64,000 nucleotides of DNA from CALNXN01 sp942490645 (lineage in GTDB: Bacteria; Pseudomonadota; Alphaproteobacteria; Rhodobacterales; Rhodobacteraceae), in contig CALNXN010000011.1 in NCBI GenBank assembly GCA_942490645.1, forward strand, positions 62,001 to 126,000, written 5' to 3'. The notes below the pieces were generated by a model. That model had not been told where the DNA came from and did no database searches. It was given only the letters and a program-made list of their open reading frames with translations. This document shows, in pieces, positions 16,727 through 24,544 of this stretch. Position 1 is the stretch's first letter. Each line of letters opens with the position of its first letter. The translations under genes and the position numbers were made by a program.

Positions 16727-16769
16727 CGCGCACCTTGGTCCGACGTGGCGCGGCGGTCGCGCGCGCGAT

Positions 16770-17636
16770 CTACAGCTTTGACAAATACGTACCGTAGGCG
16801 TTCTTTTTGTAGCGTTCGGCCAATTCGGCCAGATCGGCGCGCGTAATCCAGCCTTGCTGAAACGCCACCTCCTCGGGGCTTCCGATTTGCTGGCCCTGCC
16901 GTTCCTCAATGGTACGCACAAAATTGCCCGCATCCAGCAGGCTACCATGTGTCCCGGTATCGAGCCACGCATAGCCACGCCCCATGCGCTGCACGGTCAG
17001 TGTTCCTTCCGCGAGAAACATCTCCAACAGGGTGGTGATCTCAACCTCGCCGCGCGCTGATGGTTTGACCGCGCGGGCCTTGGCCGGGGCTGTGCCATCC
17101 ACGAAATACAGCCCCGTCACCGCGTGGTTCGATGGCGGCACCTCCGGTTTTTCGATGATGCCGCGCACCGTGCCATCCGCGTCGAAATCCACCACGCCAT
17201 AACGTTCCGGGTCCGCCACCTGATAGCCGAATACCGTGGCCCCTGTGCCCTGCACGTCGGCTGCGGCCATCAGTTCCGGCAGCCCGTGCCCGAAAAAGAT
17301 GTTGTCGCCCAGAACCAGCGCGCTTGGCGCACCATCAAGAAAGTCTTCGGCCAGAATAAACGCCTGCGCCAACCCGTCCGGTGAGGGTTGCACGACATAT
17401 TCGAGCCGGATGCCAAATTGCGATCCGTCGCCCAGCATCCGCTTGAACTGGTCCTGATCTTCGGGCGTTGTGATCATCGCAATCTCGCGGATCCCAGCCA
17501 GCATCAGCACCGTCAGCGGGTAATAGATCATCGGCTTGTCATAGATCGGCAGCAGTTGTTTGGAGACCCCAAGCGTGATCGGATAGAGCCGCGTGCCCGA
17601 CCCACCCGCCAGAATGATACCTTTGCGTTGTGTCAT
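16770..17636 (-). CDS. rfbA: Glucose-1-phosphate thymidylyltransferase
   Basis: First enzyme of dTDP-L-rhamnose synthesis, making dTDP-glucose from dTTP and glucose-1-phosphate; cytosolic, 288 residues. The nucleotidyltransferase signature KGIILAGGSGTRLYPIT is at residues 5-21, followed by SKQLLPIYDKPMIYYP, and LVLGDNIFFGHGL carries the metal-binding Asp. Length is normal for RmlA. It is the last gene of the rfbC-rfbB-rfbD-rfbA operon, 15 bp after rfbD. Confidence 0.97.
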   Translation of the reverse strand: MTQRKGIILAGGSGTRLYPITLGVSKQLLPIYDKPMIYYPLTVLMLAGIREIAMITTPEDQDQFKRMLGDGSQFGIRLEYVVQPSPDGLAQAFILAEDFLDGAPSALVLGDNIFFGHGLPELMAAADVQGTGATVFGYQVADPERYGVVDFDADGTVRGIIEKPEVPPSNHAVTGLYFVDGTAPAKARAVKPSARGEVEITTLLEMFLAEGTLTVQRMGRGYAWLDTGTHGSLLDAGNFVRTIEERQGQQIGSPEEVAFQQGWITRADLAELAERYKKNAYGTYLSKL

Positions 17637-17651
17637 GCCGTTTTGTCCTTG

Positions 17652-18500
17652 CTACGTTTGGCTCAGTTCCGCCAAAACAGTCTCTAACCCGGCATTCCAG
17701 TCCGGTCTGTCGATGTCAAAAGCGGTTTTTGTACTTGTGCAGTCCAGCCTCGAATTGCCCGGCCGTTTGGCAGGGGTCGGGTAGGCGGAGGTCGGGATAT
17801 CCGTCACATCCACCTGCAATCCCGCGCGGTCAAAAATCGCGCGCGCAAAATCGGCCCAGCTGACATCCGGCGCGCCGCTGAAGTGATAGGTGCCCGATTT
17901 CGAGGGATCATTCTTCAGCGCCTTGGCGATCGTCATGCAGGCCTGGGCAATGTCACGCGCAGGCGTCGGCCCGCCGATCTGGTCGGCCACAATACCTAGC
18001 GCATCACGTTCTGCACCAAGCCGCAGCATGGTTTTGACGAAGTTATTACCATACGCGGAAAACACCCAGGCCGTGCGCAGAATGGCATGGGTGCCCGTTG
18101 CCCCACGCACGCCGTCCTCTCCGGCCAGCTTTGTCGCACCATAGGCGCCAAGCGGCCCTGTTGTGTCTTCGGGCCGCCACGGTGTCTGCCCTGACCCGTC
18201 AAACACGTAATCGGTGGAGATATGCACAAAAGGGATGCCTTTGGCCGCCGCGGCCTGCGCCATTGCACCCGGTGCGTCGCCATTGACGCGCTGTGCCGCC
18301 GCGCGTTCTTCTTCGGCCTTGTCCACGGCCGTGTAGGCCGCCGCGTTGATGATTGCATCCGCGTCCGTCGCCGCAATCACCGCTGCACAGGCCACGGGAT
18401 CCGACAAATCCGCCTCGGCCCGGCTCAGCGTGGTGACACCGTCAAACGCGGCCAGCTCCGTCGCCACTTGCCCGCTGCGCCCAAAGACCAGAACCTTCAT
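17652..18500 (-). CDS. rfbD: dTDP-4-dehydrorhamnose reductase
   Basis: Last step of dTDP-L-rhamnose synthesis, NAD(P)H reduction of dTDP-4-keto-L-rhamnose. 282 residues with the SDR cofactor loop VFGRSGQVATEL at residues 4-15, the STDYVFDG motif and YGATKLAGE (catalytic Tyr-xxx-Lys). Its start overlaps the rfbB stop by 4 bp (18497-18500), so expression is coupled. Confidence 0.96.
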   Translation of the reverse strand: MKVLVFGRSGQVATELAAFDGVTTLSRAEADLSDPVACAAVIAATDADAIINAAAYTAVDKAEEERAAAQRVNGDAPGAMAQAAAAKGIPFVHISTDYVFDGSGQTPWRPEDTTGPLGAYGATKLAGEDGVRGATGTHAILRTAWVFSAYGNNFVKTMLRLGAERDALGIVADQIGGPTPARDIAQACMTIAKALKNDPSKSGTYHFSGAPDVSWADFARAIFDRAGLQVDVTDIPTSAYPTPAKRPGNSRLDCTSTKTAFDIDRPDWNAGLETVLAELSQT

Positions 18501-19537
18501 GCCTTAACCCCAAGCCGTGCGCCAACACCGTCACGGTTTTGCAGCGCCCGCCACCACGGCTCGTTGTCCAGATACCACTGTACCGTCTTTTCCAGACCTT
18601 CCTGCAACGTCACCGATGGCCGCCAGCCCAATTCGGTCGCGATCCGCGTGGGATCAATCGCATAGCGCAGATCATGGCCTGGACGGTCCTCCACAAAGGC
18701 GATCTGCTCTTCATAAGCAGTGTCTTTCGGCCGTTTAGTGTCTAATATCGCACAGATCATCCGCACCAGATCAATGTTGCGTGCTTCGTTCTCGCCGCCG
18801 ATGTTGAAGCTGCGCCCAACCGGTCCGCGCGCCAGCACGGTCAACAGTGCATCCGCGTGATCCTCGACGTAAAGCCAATCGCGCACGTTCTCGCCTGCGC
18901 CGTACACCGGGATCGGCTCCCCCGCCAACGCCTTCAAAATCACCACCGGCACCAGCTTTTCGGGGAAATGAAACGGCCCGTAATTGTTGGAACAATTCGT
19001 CATCACCACAGGCAACCCGTAGGTCTCATGCCACGCGCGCACCAGATGATCGGACGCCGCCTTGGATGCCGAATAAGGGCTGCGCGGATCATAGGGCGTG
19101 TTTTCGGTGAACTGACCCTCGGCCCCCAGCGATCCAAACACCTCATCGGTGGAGATGTGATGAAACCGGAACCCCGCGGGTCGCCCCTGCCCGACCCAAT
19201 AGGCCCGCGCGGCCTCTAGCAACTGATAGGTGCCAGTGATGTTGGTCTCGATGAAATCACCTGGCCCGTCGATCGACCGATCCACATGGGATTCCGCCGC
19301 CAGATGCATCACCGCATCAGGTTGATGCGTCGCAAACACCCGGTCCAATGCGGCCCGGTCCCGAATATCGACATGCTCGAACGCGTAGCGCGGATCGCCC
19401 GCCACGCTGGCCACGTTGTCGAGACAGGCGGCATAGGTCAGCGCATCGAGGTTCACCACCGCATGACCACGCGCCACCGCCAGCCGCACCACCGCCGACC
19501 CGATGAAACCGGCGCCGCCGGTGACCAAAAGCTTCAT
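18497..19537 (-). CDS. rfbB: dTDP-glucose 4,6-dehydratase
   Basis: Second step of the rhamnose pathway, NAD+-dependent conversion of dTDP-glucose to dTDP-4-keto-6-deoxyglucose. 346 residues. TGGAGFIGSAVVRLA (6-20) is the cofactor loop, HLAAESHVDRSID is the RmlB signature, STDEVFG holds the catalytic Thr-Asp-Glu, and YSASKAASDHLV holds the YxxxK pair. It follows the rfbC stop by 3 bp. The sugar made here is the likely substrate of a GT2 enzyme of the upstream capsule locus. Confidence 0.97.
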   Translation of the reverse strand: MKLLVTGGAGFIGSAVVRLAVARGHAVVNLDALTYAACLDNVASVAGDPRYAFEHVDIRDRAALDRVFATHQPDAVMHLAAESHVDRSIDGPGDFIETNITGTYQLLEAARAYWVGQGRPAGFRFHHISTDEVFGSLGAEGQFTENTPYDPRSPYSASKAASDHLVRAWHETYGLPVVMTNCSNNYGPFHFPEKLVPVVILKALAGEPIPVYGAGENVRDWLYVEDHADALLTVLARGPVGRSFNIGGENEARNIDLVRMICAILDTKRPKDTAYEEQIAFVEDRPGHDLRYAIDPTRIATELGWRPSVTLQEGLEKTVQWYLDNEPWWRALQNRDGVGARLGVKA

Positions 19538-19540
19538 GCG

Positions 19541-20113
19541 TTAACCCTCGTACTCGAACGGGCTGTCGAAGGTGTCCAGCCCCCCCGCAGCCATGTCTTT
19601 TTCAGACAAAACAGGCTCTACGTCGCCCAAATTCCAATCAATCCCGATCTCCGGGCAATCAAACCGCACAGCACCATCGCACTCCGGCGCATAGTAGTCC
19701 GTGCATTTGTAGCTAATCTCGGTATCGGGCACACGTGTGACGAAACCGTGCAAAAACCCGGTCGGAACCAACAGTTGGCGGCCATTTTCAAACGTCAGGT
19801 CAACCCCGATCCAATCGCCATAGGTCGGTGATCCACGGCGCACGTCCACCACAACATCAAAGAGCGCTCCCTTGGCACAGCGCACCAATTTGGCCTGCGC
19901 GTGGGGCGGCGCCTGAAAATGCAGCCCGCGCACCGTGCCCGCCTGTGCCGAAACGGAATGATTGTCCTGCACCCAGTCGAAATCGAACCCGGCCGCTGCC
20001 ATCGTCCGCTTGCTCCAGCTTTCGCTAAAAAAGCCCCGCGCATCGCCGAACCGTTTGGGGGTGACGATAACCACACCGGGCAGCTTGGTCTGCTCAATTT
20101 CCACGTTACACAT
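19541..20113 (-). CDS. rfbC: dTDP-4-dehydrorhamnose 3,5-epimerase
   Basis: Third enzyme of the rhamnose pathway, a cupin-fold epimerase of 190 residues from MCNVEIEQTKLPGV. The motif RGFFSESW is followed by VQDNHSVSAQAGTVRGLHFQAPP with the catalytic His, and PTGFLHGFV and YKCTDYYAPE follow. It is the first gene of the operon, so the operon promoter should lie just upstream at about 20114-20200. A TTG-started extension to 20146 is unlikely. Confidence 0.96.
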   Translation of the reverse strand: MCNVEIEQTKLPGVVIVTPKRFGDARGFFSESWSKRTMAAAGFDFDWVQDNHSVSAQAGTVRGLHFQAPPHAQAKLVRCAKGALFDVVVDVRRGSPTYGDWIGVDLTFENGRQLLVPTGFLHGFVTRVPDTEISYKCTDYYAPECDGAVRFDCPEIGIDWNLGDVEPVLSEKDMAAGGLDTFDSPFEYEG

Positions 20114-20202
20114 CCAATCACTGATACACTTGGCGCTGACTACCAACGCGGGCGGGACGAGTCACCCCTGTTGTGCGCACATCGCCGCAGTCTTGCGCGT
20201 GC

Positions 20203-20336
20203 TCACAGGGACGCAGGTGGGTCTATCCCATCAAAAGCGCCCGGAAACATCTCTTCCCAGAACCCGAAAATCGCAGTCGCGTTCAGGGCCGACATCCAGC
20301 CGTGGCGCTCGAAATCGGCGCGGGCGGCCGGGTCAT
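20203..20336 (-). pseudogene. Possible gene remnant, unidentified
   Basis: The minus strand reads ...DDPAARADFERHGWM, then SALNATAIFGFWEEMFPGAF, then DGIDPPASL and a stop. It has protein-like composition and codon choice, but no start or recognisable family. It lies between rfbC and the ParB-like fragment in a stretch full of broken genes, so I read it as the tail of a lost gene. It could be chance. Confidence 0.3.
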
Positions 20337-20363
20337 CAGAAGCACAAGCTGGGGTTGGAGGAC

Positions 20364-20639
20364 GTGAAGTTCGAATGGGACGCTGTGCGGACCCTGATCA
20401 CCCGCTTTGACGCCACCCAGCAGACCGATCTGGCCAAGGTCATTCAGGCCTATTTCGGCGATCTGATGACGACTGTCCGGCAGGATATGACGGCGATGGT
20501 CGGGCAGGCGGGCGAGCAGGTGTACGGGATCTACGACGCGGACCACCGCGACTTCAGCTGCGACACGTATGTTCGGGGGCGCGAGACGTTCGACCGCACC
20601 TGGGCGGAGGTCAAGGAGCTGATCTTGGGCGCGTGGTAG
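20364..20639 (+). CDS. Small hypothetical protein upstream of a ParB-like gene
   Basis: 91 residues from GTG at 20364, with GGAGG a few bases upstream. The sequence reads MKFEWDAVRTLITRFDATQQ..., later YFGDLMTTVRQDM and RETFDRTWAEVKELILGAW. It is acidic, helical and soluble, with no recognised family. It ends 22 bp before the ParB-like gene, which has its own AGGAGG site, so the two probably formed an operon in the ancestral element. Confidence 0.5.
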   Translation: MKFEWDAVRTLITRFDATQQTDLAKVIQAYFGDLMTTVRQDMTAMVGQAGEQVYGIYDADHRDFSCDTYVRGRETFDRTWAEVKELILGAW

Positions 20640-20661
20640 AAGGATGAGCAGGAGGCAAAAC

Positions 20662-21192
20662 ATGGCAAAGCGTAGAAAAGTATCGGCCCCCAGCGCGGAT
20701 GATCTGAACCGAATCGAAGAGGAGTTTCGCCGCGAAACCCTCAACAAACCGAAAGCTGCGTTGGCGCCAATTTCACAGGTGTCTGCAGAGACCGCTCAGG
20801 CCGCAGCGATCACCGACCCGGAGAGCCGTGCGGTGCAGGAAAAGGACCGCACGGACGCGCAGGCGCTGCGCGAGGCGGAAGGGCAGGGGCGGCTGATCAT
20901 CGACATCCCGCTGGAGCAGATCATGGCGGACGCGCTGGTGCGGGACCGCACGGTGATCGACCCCGGCGAGGTGGATGAGCTGAAAGCGTCGATTGCCGCT
21001 CATGGGCTGCGCCTGCCGGTGGAGGTGTTCCAGCGTGACGATCCGTAGCGCCCCTACGGCCTGCTGTCGGGATATCGGCGGTTGTGGCTGGTGCGCGAAT
21101 TGGGGGCGCTTACCCAGAACGACAAGTACAAATCCATCAAGGCGCTGGTGCATGATCCGATGGCTTTGAGCGGCAGCTTTGCGGCGATGTGA
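20662..21192 (+). pseudogene. ParB/RepB-like partition-type gene, nonsense mutation and IS truncation
   Basis: From MAKRRKVSAPSADDL (strong AGGAGG 6 bases upstream) it carries the ParB N-terminal pattern: IIDIPLEQIMADALVRDR, then VDELKASIAAHGLRLPVEV. TAG at 21046-21048 interrupts it. The same frame then continues RPYGLLSGYRRLWLVREL and IKALVHDPMALSGSFAAM, the standard continuation with the GYRRL box. A C-to-T change of CAG would explain the stop. At 21190 the homology ends abruptly where an IS3-like element begins, so the C-terminal half is missing. It probably derives from a plasmid- or island-type replicon; not functional as read. Confidence 0.8.
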
Positions 21193-21245
21193 TTCTCCCC
21201 TATCGAACTGGTCCGTCCATATAGTTAGGAACCGGAGGATCAAAT

Positions 21246-21524
21246 ATGGGAATCAAACGACACAAGCCGGAAGAGATTGTCACGAAGCTGCGGCAGGTTG
21301 AGCTGCTGTGTGGCCAGGGAATGGTGCGGGTAGATGCGATCCGTGAGATGCAGATAACCGAGCAAACTTTCTACCGCTGGCGCAAGCAATATGGTGGGCT
21401 GGGAACCGACCGACTGAAGGAACTAAAGCGCCTTCAAAAGGAGAATGATCGGTTGCGTCAGGCAGTATCGGGTCTGACTTTGGACAAACTGATTTCGTCC
21501 GAGGCCGCACGGGGAAGCTTCTGA
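21246..21524 (+). CDS. IS3-family transposase OrfA (copy A)
   Basis: 92 residues. The N-terminal helix-turn-helix is visible (KPEEIVTKLRQVE, ITEQTFYRWRKQYGG), followed by the leucine-zipper-like RLKELKRLQKENDRLRQAV. It matches the OrfA that binds IS ends and is joined to OrfB by programmed frameshifting in IS3 elements. The ATG is preceded by CCGGAGG. It appears intact, but its partner OrfB is broken, so no active transposase can be made here. Confidence 0.85.
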   Translation: MGIKRHKPEEIVTKLRQVELLCGQGMVRVDAIREMQITEQTFYRWRKQYGGLGTDRLKELKRLQKENDRLRQAVSGLTLDKLISSEAARGSF

Positions 21525-21863
21525 GCCCCTCGCGTCGCTGCAACTGCATCGATCACATCCGCGGTCACATAAGCGTGTCGGAACGGCAGGTCTGTCGTGT
21601 CTTGGGGCAGCACCGGTCGACACAGAGACAGCCGCCTATTGGTCTCGCTGATGAAGATCGCCTGGTGACTGTCATGATCGAGTTGACACGCCTGTATGGT
21701 CGCTACGGCTATCGCCGGATTGGTGCTCTGCTGAGGGATGCGGGCTGGCAGGTGAACCACAAGCGGGTGGAACGCTGTGGCGACGCGAGGAGCTAAAAGT
21801 TCCAATGAAACACCCCAAGAAAGGGCGGCTTTGGCTGAACGATGGATCGTGTGTTCAGCTACA
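21518..21863 (+). pseudogene. IS3-family transposase OrfB fragment (copy A), frameshifted and truncated
   Basis: In the second frame: LSPSRRCNCIDHIRGHISVS, then ERQVCRVLGQHRSTQR, YGRYGYRRIGALL and VNHKRVER. This is the standard helix region of IS3 OrfB. Near 21776 one base is missing (CGC TG TGG). The next frame gives the expected LWRREELKVP, KKGRLWLNDGSCV before homology stops at the junction with copy B. The DDE catalytic core is absent. Confidence 0.8.
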
Positions 21864-22068
21864 GCTTCTTCCAGTTTACCTGCCAGCCTTCACGCTTCAG
21901 CAGAATGTGCAGACGCCGATAACCAAACTGCCGTCTCTCGGACGACAGCTCTTTCAGCCGACTTCGCAGCTCGCTATCCGCTGGCCGCTTCGATACGCGA
22001 CGATAGACGCGCGGATCAATGCCAGCCAAGGCGCAGGCCCGCTTCTGGCTGTATCGTTTCTCCTTCAT
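21859..22068 (-). pseudogene. IS3-family transposase OrfB N-terminal fragment (copy B)
   Basis: MKEKRYSQKRACALAGID, then LSSERRQFGYRRLHILL and GWQVNWKKL, matches the start of OrfB of IS407-like IS3 elements, normally about 270 residues. The reading stops at 21859 because copy A sequence follows. All of the catalytic DDE domain is lost. Confidence 0.8.
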
Positions 22069-22437
22069 GGCTCAGCTCGCGGCTCTGCGTCGCGCACCAG
22101 GCCTCAAAAGCTTTTTTTCCCAACATTTCCTTGAGCGTCGACACATCCATCAACTGCTCAGCCAGCAACTTCTTCAGCTTGGCGTTCTCCGCTTCAAGCG
22201 CCTTCAGCTTCTTGGCGTCGGACACTTCCATGCCGCCGTACTCGGATCGCTACTTGTAGAATGTCGCGTCACTGACACCGTGCTTGCGGCTAAGTTCCTT
22301 CGGCCCAAGCCCAGCCTGATGCTCCTTCAATATCCCGATTATTTGTTCTTCGCTGAAACGGCTTCTCTTCATCGTCTGTCTCCTCAGTTGGAGAACAGGC
22401 TAACCTCAAACGCCGGACATTTCAGGGGAGCAGGTCA
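21860..22437 (-). mobile_element. Truncated IS3-family insertion sequence, copy B
   Basis: Minus-strand element whose left end reads TGACCTGCTCCCCTGAAATG from 22437 downward, 65 bases before its orfA start. It carries orfA with an internal stop and only the first 69 codons of orfB, cut at about 21860 where copy A begins. The two copies are of different IS3 subtypes and meet tail-to-tail. Confidence 0.8.
22016..22372 (-). pseudogene. IS3-family transposase OrfA with nonsense codon (copy B)
   Basis: MKRSRFSEEQIIGILKEHQ..., VSDATFYK, then TAG at 22250-22252, then RSEYGGMEVSDAKKLKALE. The family has W at the stop position (FYKWRSEYGGM), so TGG became TAG. Downstream the helix and leucine-zipper part (AKLKKLLAEQLMD) is preserved. 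The reading runs to 22016, overlapping orfB. Confidence 0.85.
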
Positions 22438-22880
22438 CAGCGTTTGTGCAACTCGCGTGCACCATTCGTCATGGCTTCGAACTGGTCGTTGCAAGGTTTA
22501 CTAAAGGTTCGCGGGAAAAAATGTCAAAGGTAGCAATAAGTTTCTTGGATGTACCTCAGCTAAGCAGCGATTCCGGGAACCTGTCCCTCAATATCCGCGA
22601 ACATCGTCTGTTGCGAACTCCCGCAACCAACTTAATTTCAAAGCGCCCTATGGGGCGCTTTTCTCGTTTTAGCAAAGCTTCATTGCGTCCAGGCTCGACG
22701 GGCAGAAGATTTCAGTCTGTCGCGGGAGATTATTGGTCTCGAGGGCAGGATCGATCCGGCCTGAATAGCGCTCATGTGTGCAATCGCCCCGTCGGGGCAT
22801 AATAGCTTGAACGGGGTTCCTTCGAAAACTTCGACAGATTCCCAGATCACCCCGCATGATCGCTCTAAAATCGCAGTACT
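22438..22880. other. Non-coding or decayed accessory sequence
   Basis: 443 bp between IS copy B and the truncated permease. It holds a clear terminator hairpin at 22640-22670. A minus-strand open frame (22680-22886) contains a protein-like stretch VIWESVEVFEGTPFKLL that I cannot assign, and whose ends look random. Probably remnants of genes removed by IS-mediated deletion. Confidence 0.5.
22640..22670. terminator. Rho-independent terminator hairpin
   Basis: AAAGCGCCC-TATG-GGGCGCTTT is a perfect 9-bp stem with a 4-base loop, followed by TTCTCGTTTT. It works best on the plus strand. No intact gene precedes it, so it is probably left over from a lost transcription unit. Confidence 0.75.
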
Positions 22881-23489
22881 TTGCAATCCAATTTGGGCGT
22901 TGGAGGAATATCACTCATTCGAGTGCCGAAGACATTAAAAGTTCTACTGACCGAGCTTATCGGCTTGCCCATTGGCATCATTGCTGCGCGCTCGGAAAAA
23001 TGGGCCGGGCGGGTGCTGTTGATCTGCGACACTGCACAGACCTTTCCCAGCGTTGTGTGTCTGATTCCAGCGATCATGCTCTTTGGCATCACCGACATCG
23101 CGGCGATTTTCTCGATGTTGATTTTTGCAATGGTTCCATTGACCGGATACACCATCGAAGGTTTGCGCACCGTCCCACCTGAGATGACCGAAGCTGCCGA
23201 CATGGCGGGGGCAATCCGCATGCAAAAGCTGTGGAATGTCCAACTGCCTCTGGCACTTCCGACTATGGCAGTCGGTTTCAATCAGGCGATCATGTACGCA
23301 TTTTTCATGGTGATCATCGCAGCCTTTATCGAAACTCAGGATCTTGGGCAGGAATTGCAACGCACTCTGGCAGGCACGAATTTTGGCAAGAACTTCGTGC
23401 TGGGTATTTGTGTGTCGCTGATGGCGTTAACGTTTGATGTGACGATCATGAAATGGACGTCGGACAAGAAAAGCGTTCTGGGTTTGTAA
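22881..23489 (+). pseudogene. 5'-truncated betaine/choline-type ABC transporter permease (ProW-like)
   Basis: Homology starts near residue 20 (LLTELIGLPIGIIAARSEKW) and continues through several membrane segments. The ABC-permease EAA loop is EAADMAGAIRMQKLWNVQLP (about 110-129), and the end is hydrophobic and intact. Full ProW/OpuAB permeases are about 280 or more residues; here about 200 remain, without the first membrane helices. The only start is TTG at 22881, with no ribosome site. No partner ATPase or binding protein is nearby. I read it as a remnant left at the edge of a deletion; partial function cannot be excluded. Confidence 0.75.
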
Positions 23490-23539
23490 GGCAGACTCCT
23501 CGAGACCCTTGGCGCGAAATCGAGCACTTTCGTATGTGA

Positions 23540-23719
23540 GATGCGATCGCGGCGGATGTTGCGTGTCGGTACATCACCGAATGGTGCAAAGCGTGAACCA
23601 AGGCTGGCAAGCCGACCTTCCCACTAAACCTGAAACTTGATCAGGCAGTCGCATCCCGCATAGGGGCTCGTTTCCAGGATTTTGGCGTTTCATTCGAGGT
23701 GGCCCTGCTAGCTACATGA
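23540..23719 (+). pseudogene. Possible decayed open frame, unidentified
   Basis: In one frame: DAIAADVACRYITEWCKA, then TGA, then TKAGKPTFPLNLKLDQAVAS, RIGARFQDFGVSFEVALLAT and a stop. The composition is protein-like on both sides of the stop, but no family is recognised. It lies just downstream of the truncated permease in the scar region. Confidence 0.25.
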
Positions 23720-23918
23720 ACCCCAGCTTTTCAAGCGCTTGCTTGGCTTGTGCCTTTTGGCTGGCATCGCCGTAGAGCAGTTCTTTGTTTAACGCAGCAA
23801 CAGTTTTGGTCAGTTTTCGCTGTGCAATCTGCGTGTGGACAAATTCAACTGCATCCTCTTGAAGGCTTAAAACCTCAGTCGCAAACGACCTATGATCTGA
23901 AAACGTGTTATTTGCCAT
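23712..23918 (-). CDS. Small hypothetical protein (68 aa)
   Basis: MANNTFSDHRSFATEVLSLQ..., RKLTKTVAALNKELLYGDAS, ending ALEKLGFM. It is soluble, with two predicted amphipathic helices and no cysteine or signal peptide. The ATG at 23918 has GGGGG about 6 bases upstream; a GTG-started extension to 23996 is possible but adds unlike sequence. I suspect it is conserved in related bacteria but cannot name a family. Confidence 0.5.
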   Translation of the reverse strand: MANNTFSDHRSFATEVLSLQEDAVEFVHTQIAQRKLTKTVAALNKELLYGDASQKAQAKQALEKLGFM

Positions 23919-24169
23919 GCGCGCCCCCAAGAAGCCATTGATTCTCAGTTCAAACCTATCCGAATAGGCGCAACGTGCTAATGCTTTGTTTTCCACAGGC
24001 CCACCAATATACCGCGCTTCACGGACTGAGTTTTATGCGTAGCTCCATGAAAAGCCAGCGCATTCAAAGCGTAAACAGTCTTCGCGTCCGACAACATGCG
24101 TTCGCATTCGGTGTTTGTATGACAGTGTAAAACGCCTACTTTGGAGGCGAGACATGCTTGCGCCTCAGG

Positions 24170-24304
24170 CTAGCTGCCGTCTTTCTTGAAAGACACGTCG
24201 CCAGCCTTGCCGCTTTGTCGCTTGTTTTTTCTTTGGGTTCTATCCAGCACAAATACAGCTGCCAATCCCGCTACAATCGCCAAAAAAATAACTTCTTCCA
24301 ACAT
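24170..24304 (-). CDS. Small single-span membrane protein (44 aa)
   Basis: Too short for usual ORF cut-offs. It reads MLEEVIFLAIVAGLAAVFVL then DRTQRKNKRQSGKAGD and ends VSFKKDGS. One hydrophobic helix (residues about 4-20) is followed by a strongly basic tail, so it should insert with the tail in the cytoplasm (Nout-Cin). GGGGG lies about 4 bases before the ATG. The length, the ribosome site and the clean membrane-plus-basic design support a real gene. The function is unknown. Confidence 0.55.
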   Translation of the reverse strand: MLEEVIFLAIVAGLAAVFVLDRTQRKNKRQSGKAGDVSFKKDGS

Positions 24305-24394
24305 AAAGCCCCCATGTCAGTTGGGTTAACACCCTGAGGTTGTTCATTTTACAATACGCACAACCTACCACGTTTAAATCAATAAGACAAATCT

Positions 24395-24544
24395 ATGATG
24401 TCATTAATATTCGTCGTGTGGGTGCGGACACTATCAAGGTGCGCATCGAACCTTTTTGTGCCACAGCTTTTGAGATCTGATGAACATGGCGCGCGTTTCG
24501 TTGATGAAATGGTGAGTTTGCGTCGACGCCTTGAAGGCTTGTGA
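24395..24544 (+). pseudogene. Short open frame ending in a gene-tail-like sequence before phnM
   Basis: The frame ends DEHGARFVDEMVSLRRRLEGL and its TGA overlaps the phnM GTG start in a GTGA arrangement, the usual sign of an upstream operon partner. The first half (MMSLIFVVWVRTLSRC) looks non-coding. I read it as the surviving C-terminus of a gene that once preceded phnM, perhaps another phosphonate gene; this is inference. Confidence 0.35.

Larger units (their letters stand above)
21190..21863 (+). mobile_element. Truncated IS3-family insertion sequence, copy A
   Basis: The left end is placed at TGATTCTCCCCTATCG (21190), exactly where the ParB-like reading breaks. It contains orfA (21246-21524) and a frameshifted 5' part of orfB. 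The 3' half and right inverted repeat are absent; the element ends at about 21859-21864, where copy B begins on the other strand. The shared bases CTACAG make the junction ambiguous by a few bases. Confidence 0.8.

Noticed and set aside
21046..21048. TAG in the ParB-like gene as programmed readthrough
   Set aside because: The gene is also cut off by an IS 142 bases later, so simple decay is the better explanation.
22438..22880. tRNA gene as attachment site near the IS region
   Set aside because: No TPsiC-like GGTTCGA motif or cloverleaf pairing was seen; the strong hairpin at 22640 is a terminator.
20140..24540. Prophage
   Set aside because: No capsid, tail, portal, terminase or integrase sequence was recognised; the region is better explained by IS elements and remnants of plasmid- or island-type genes.
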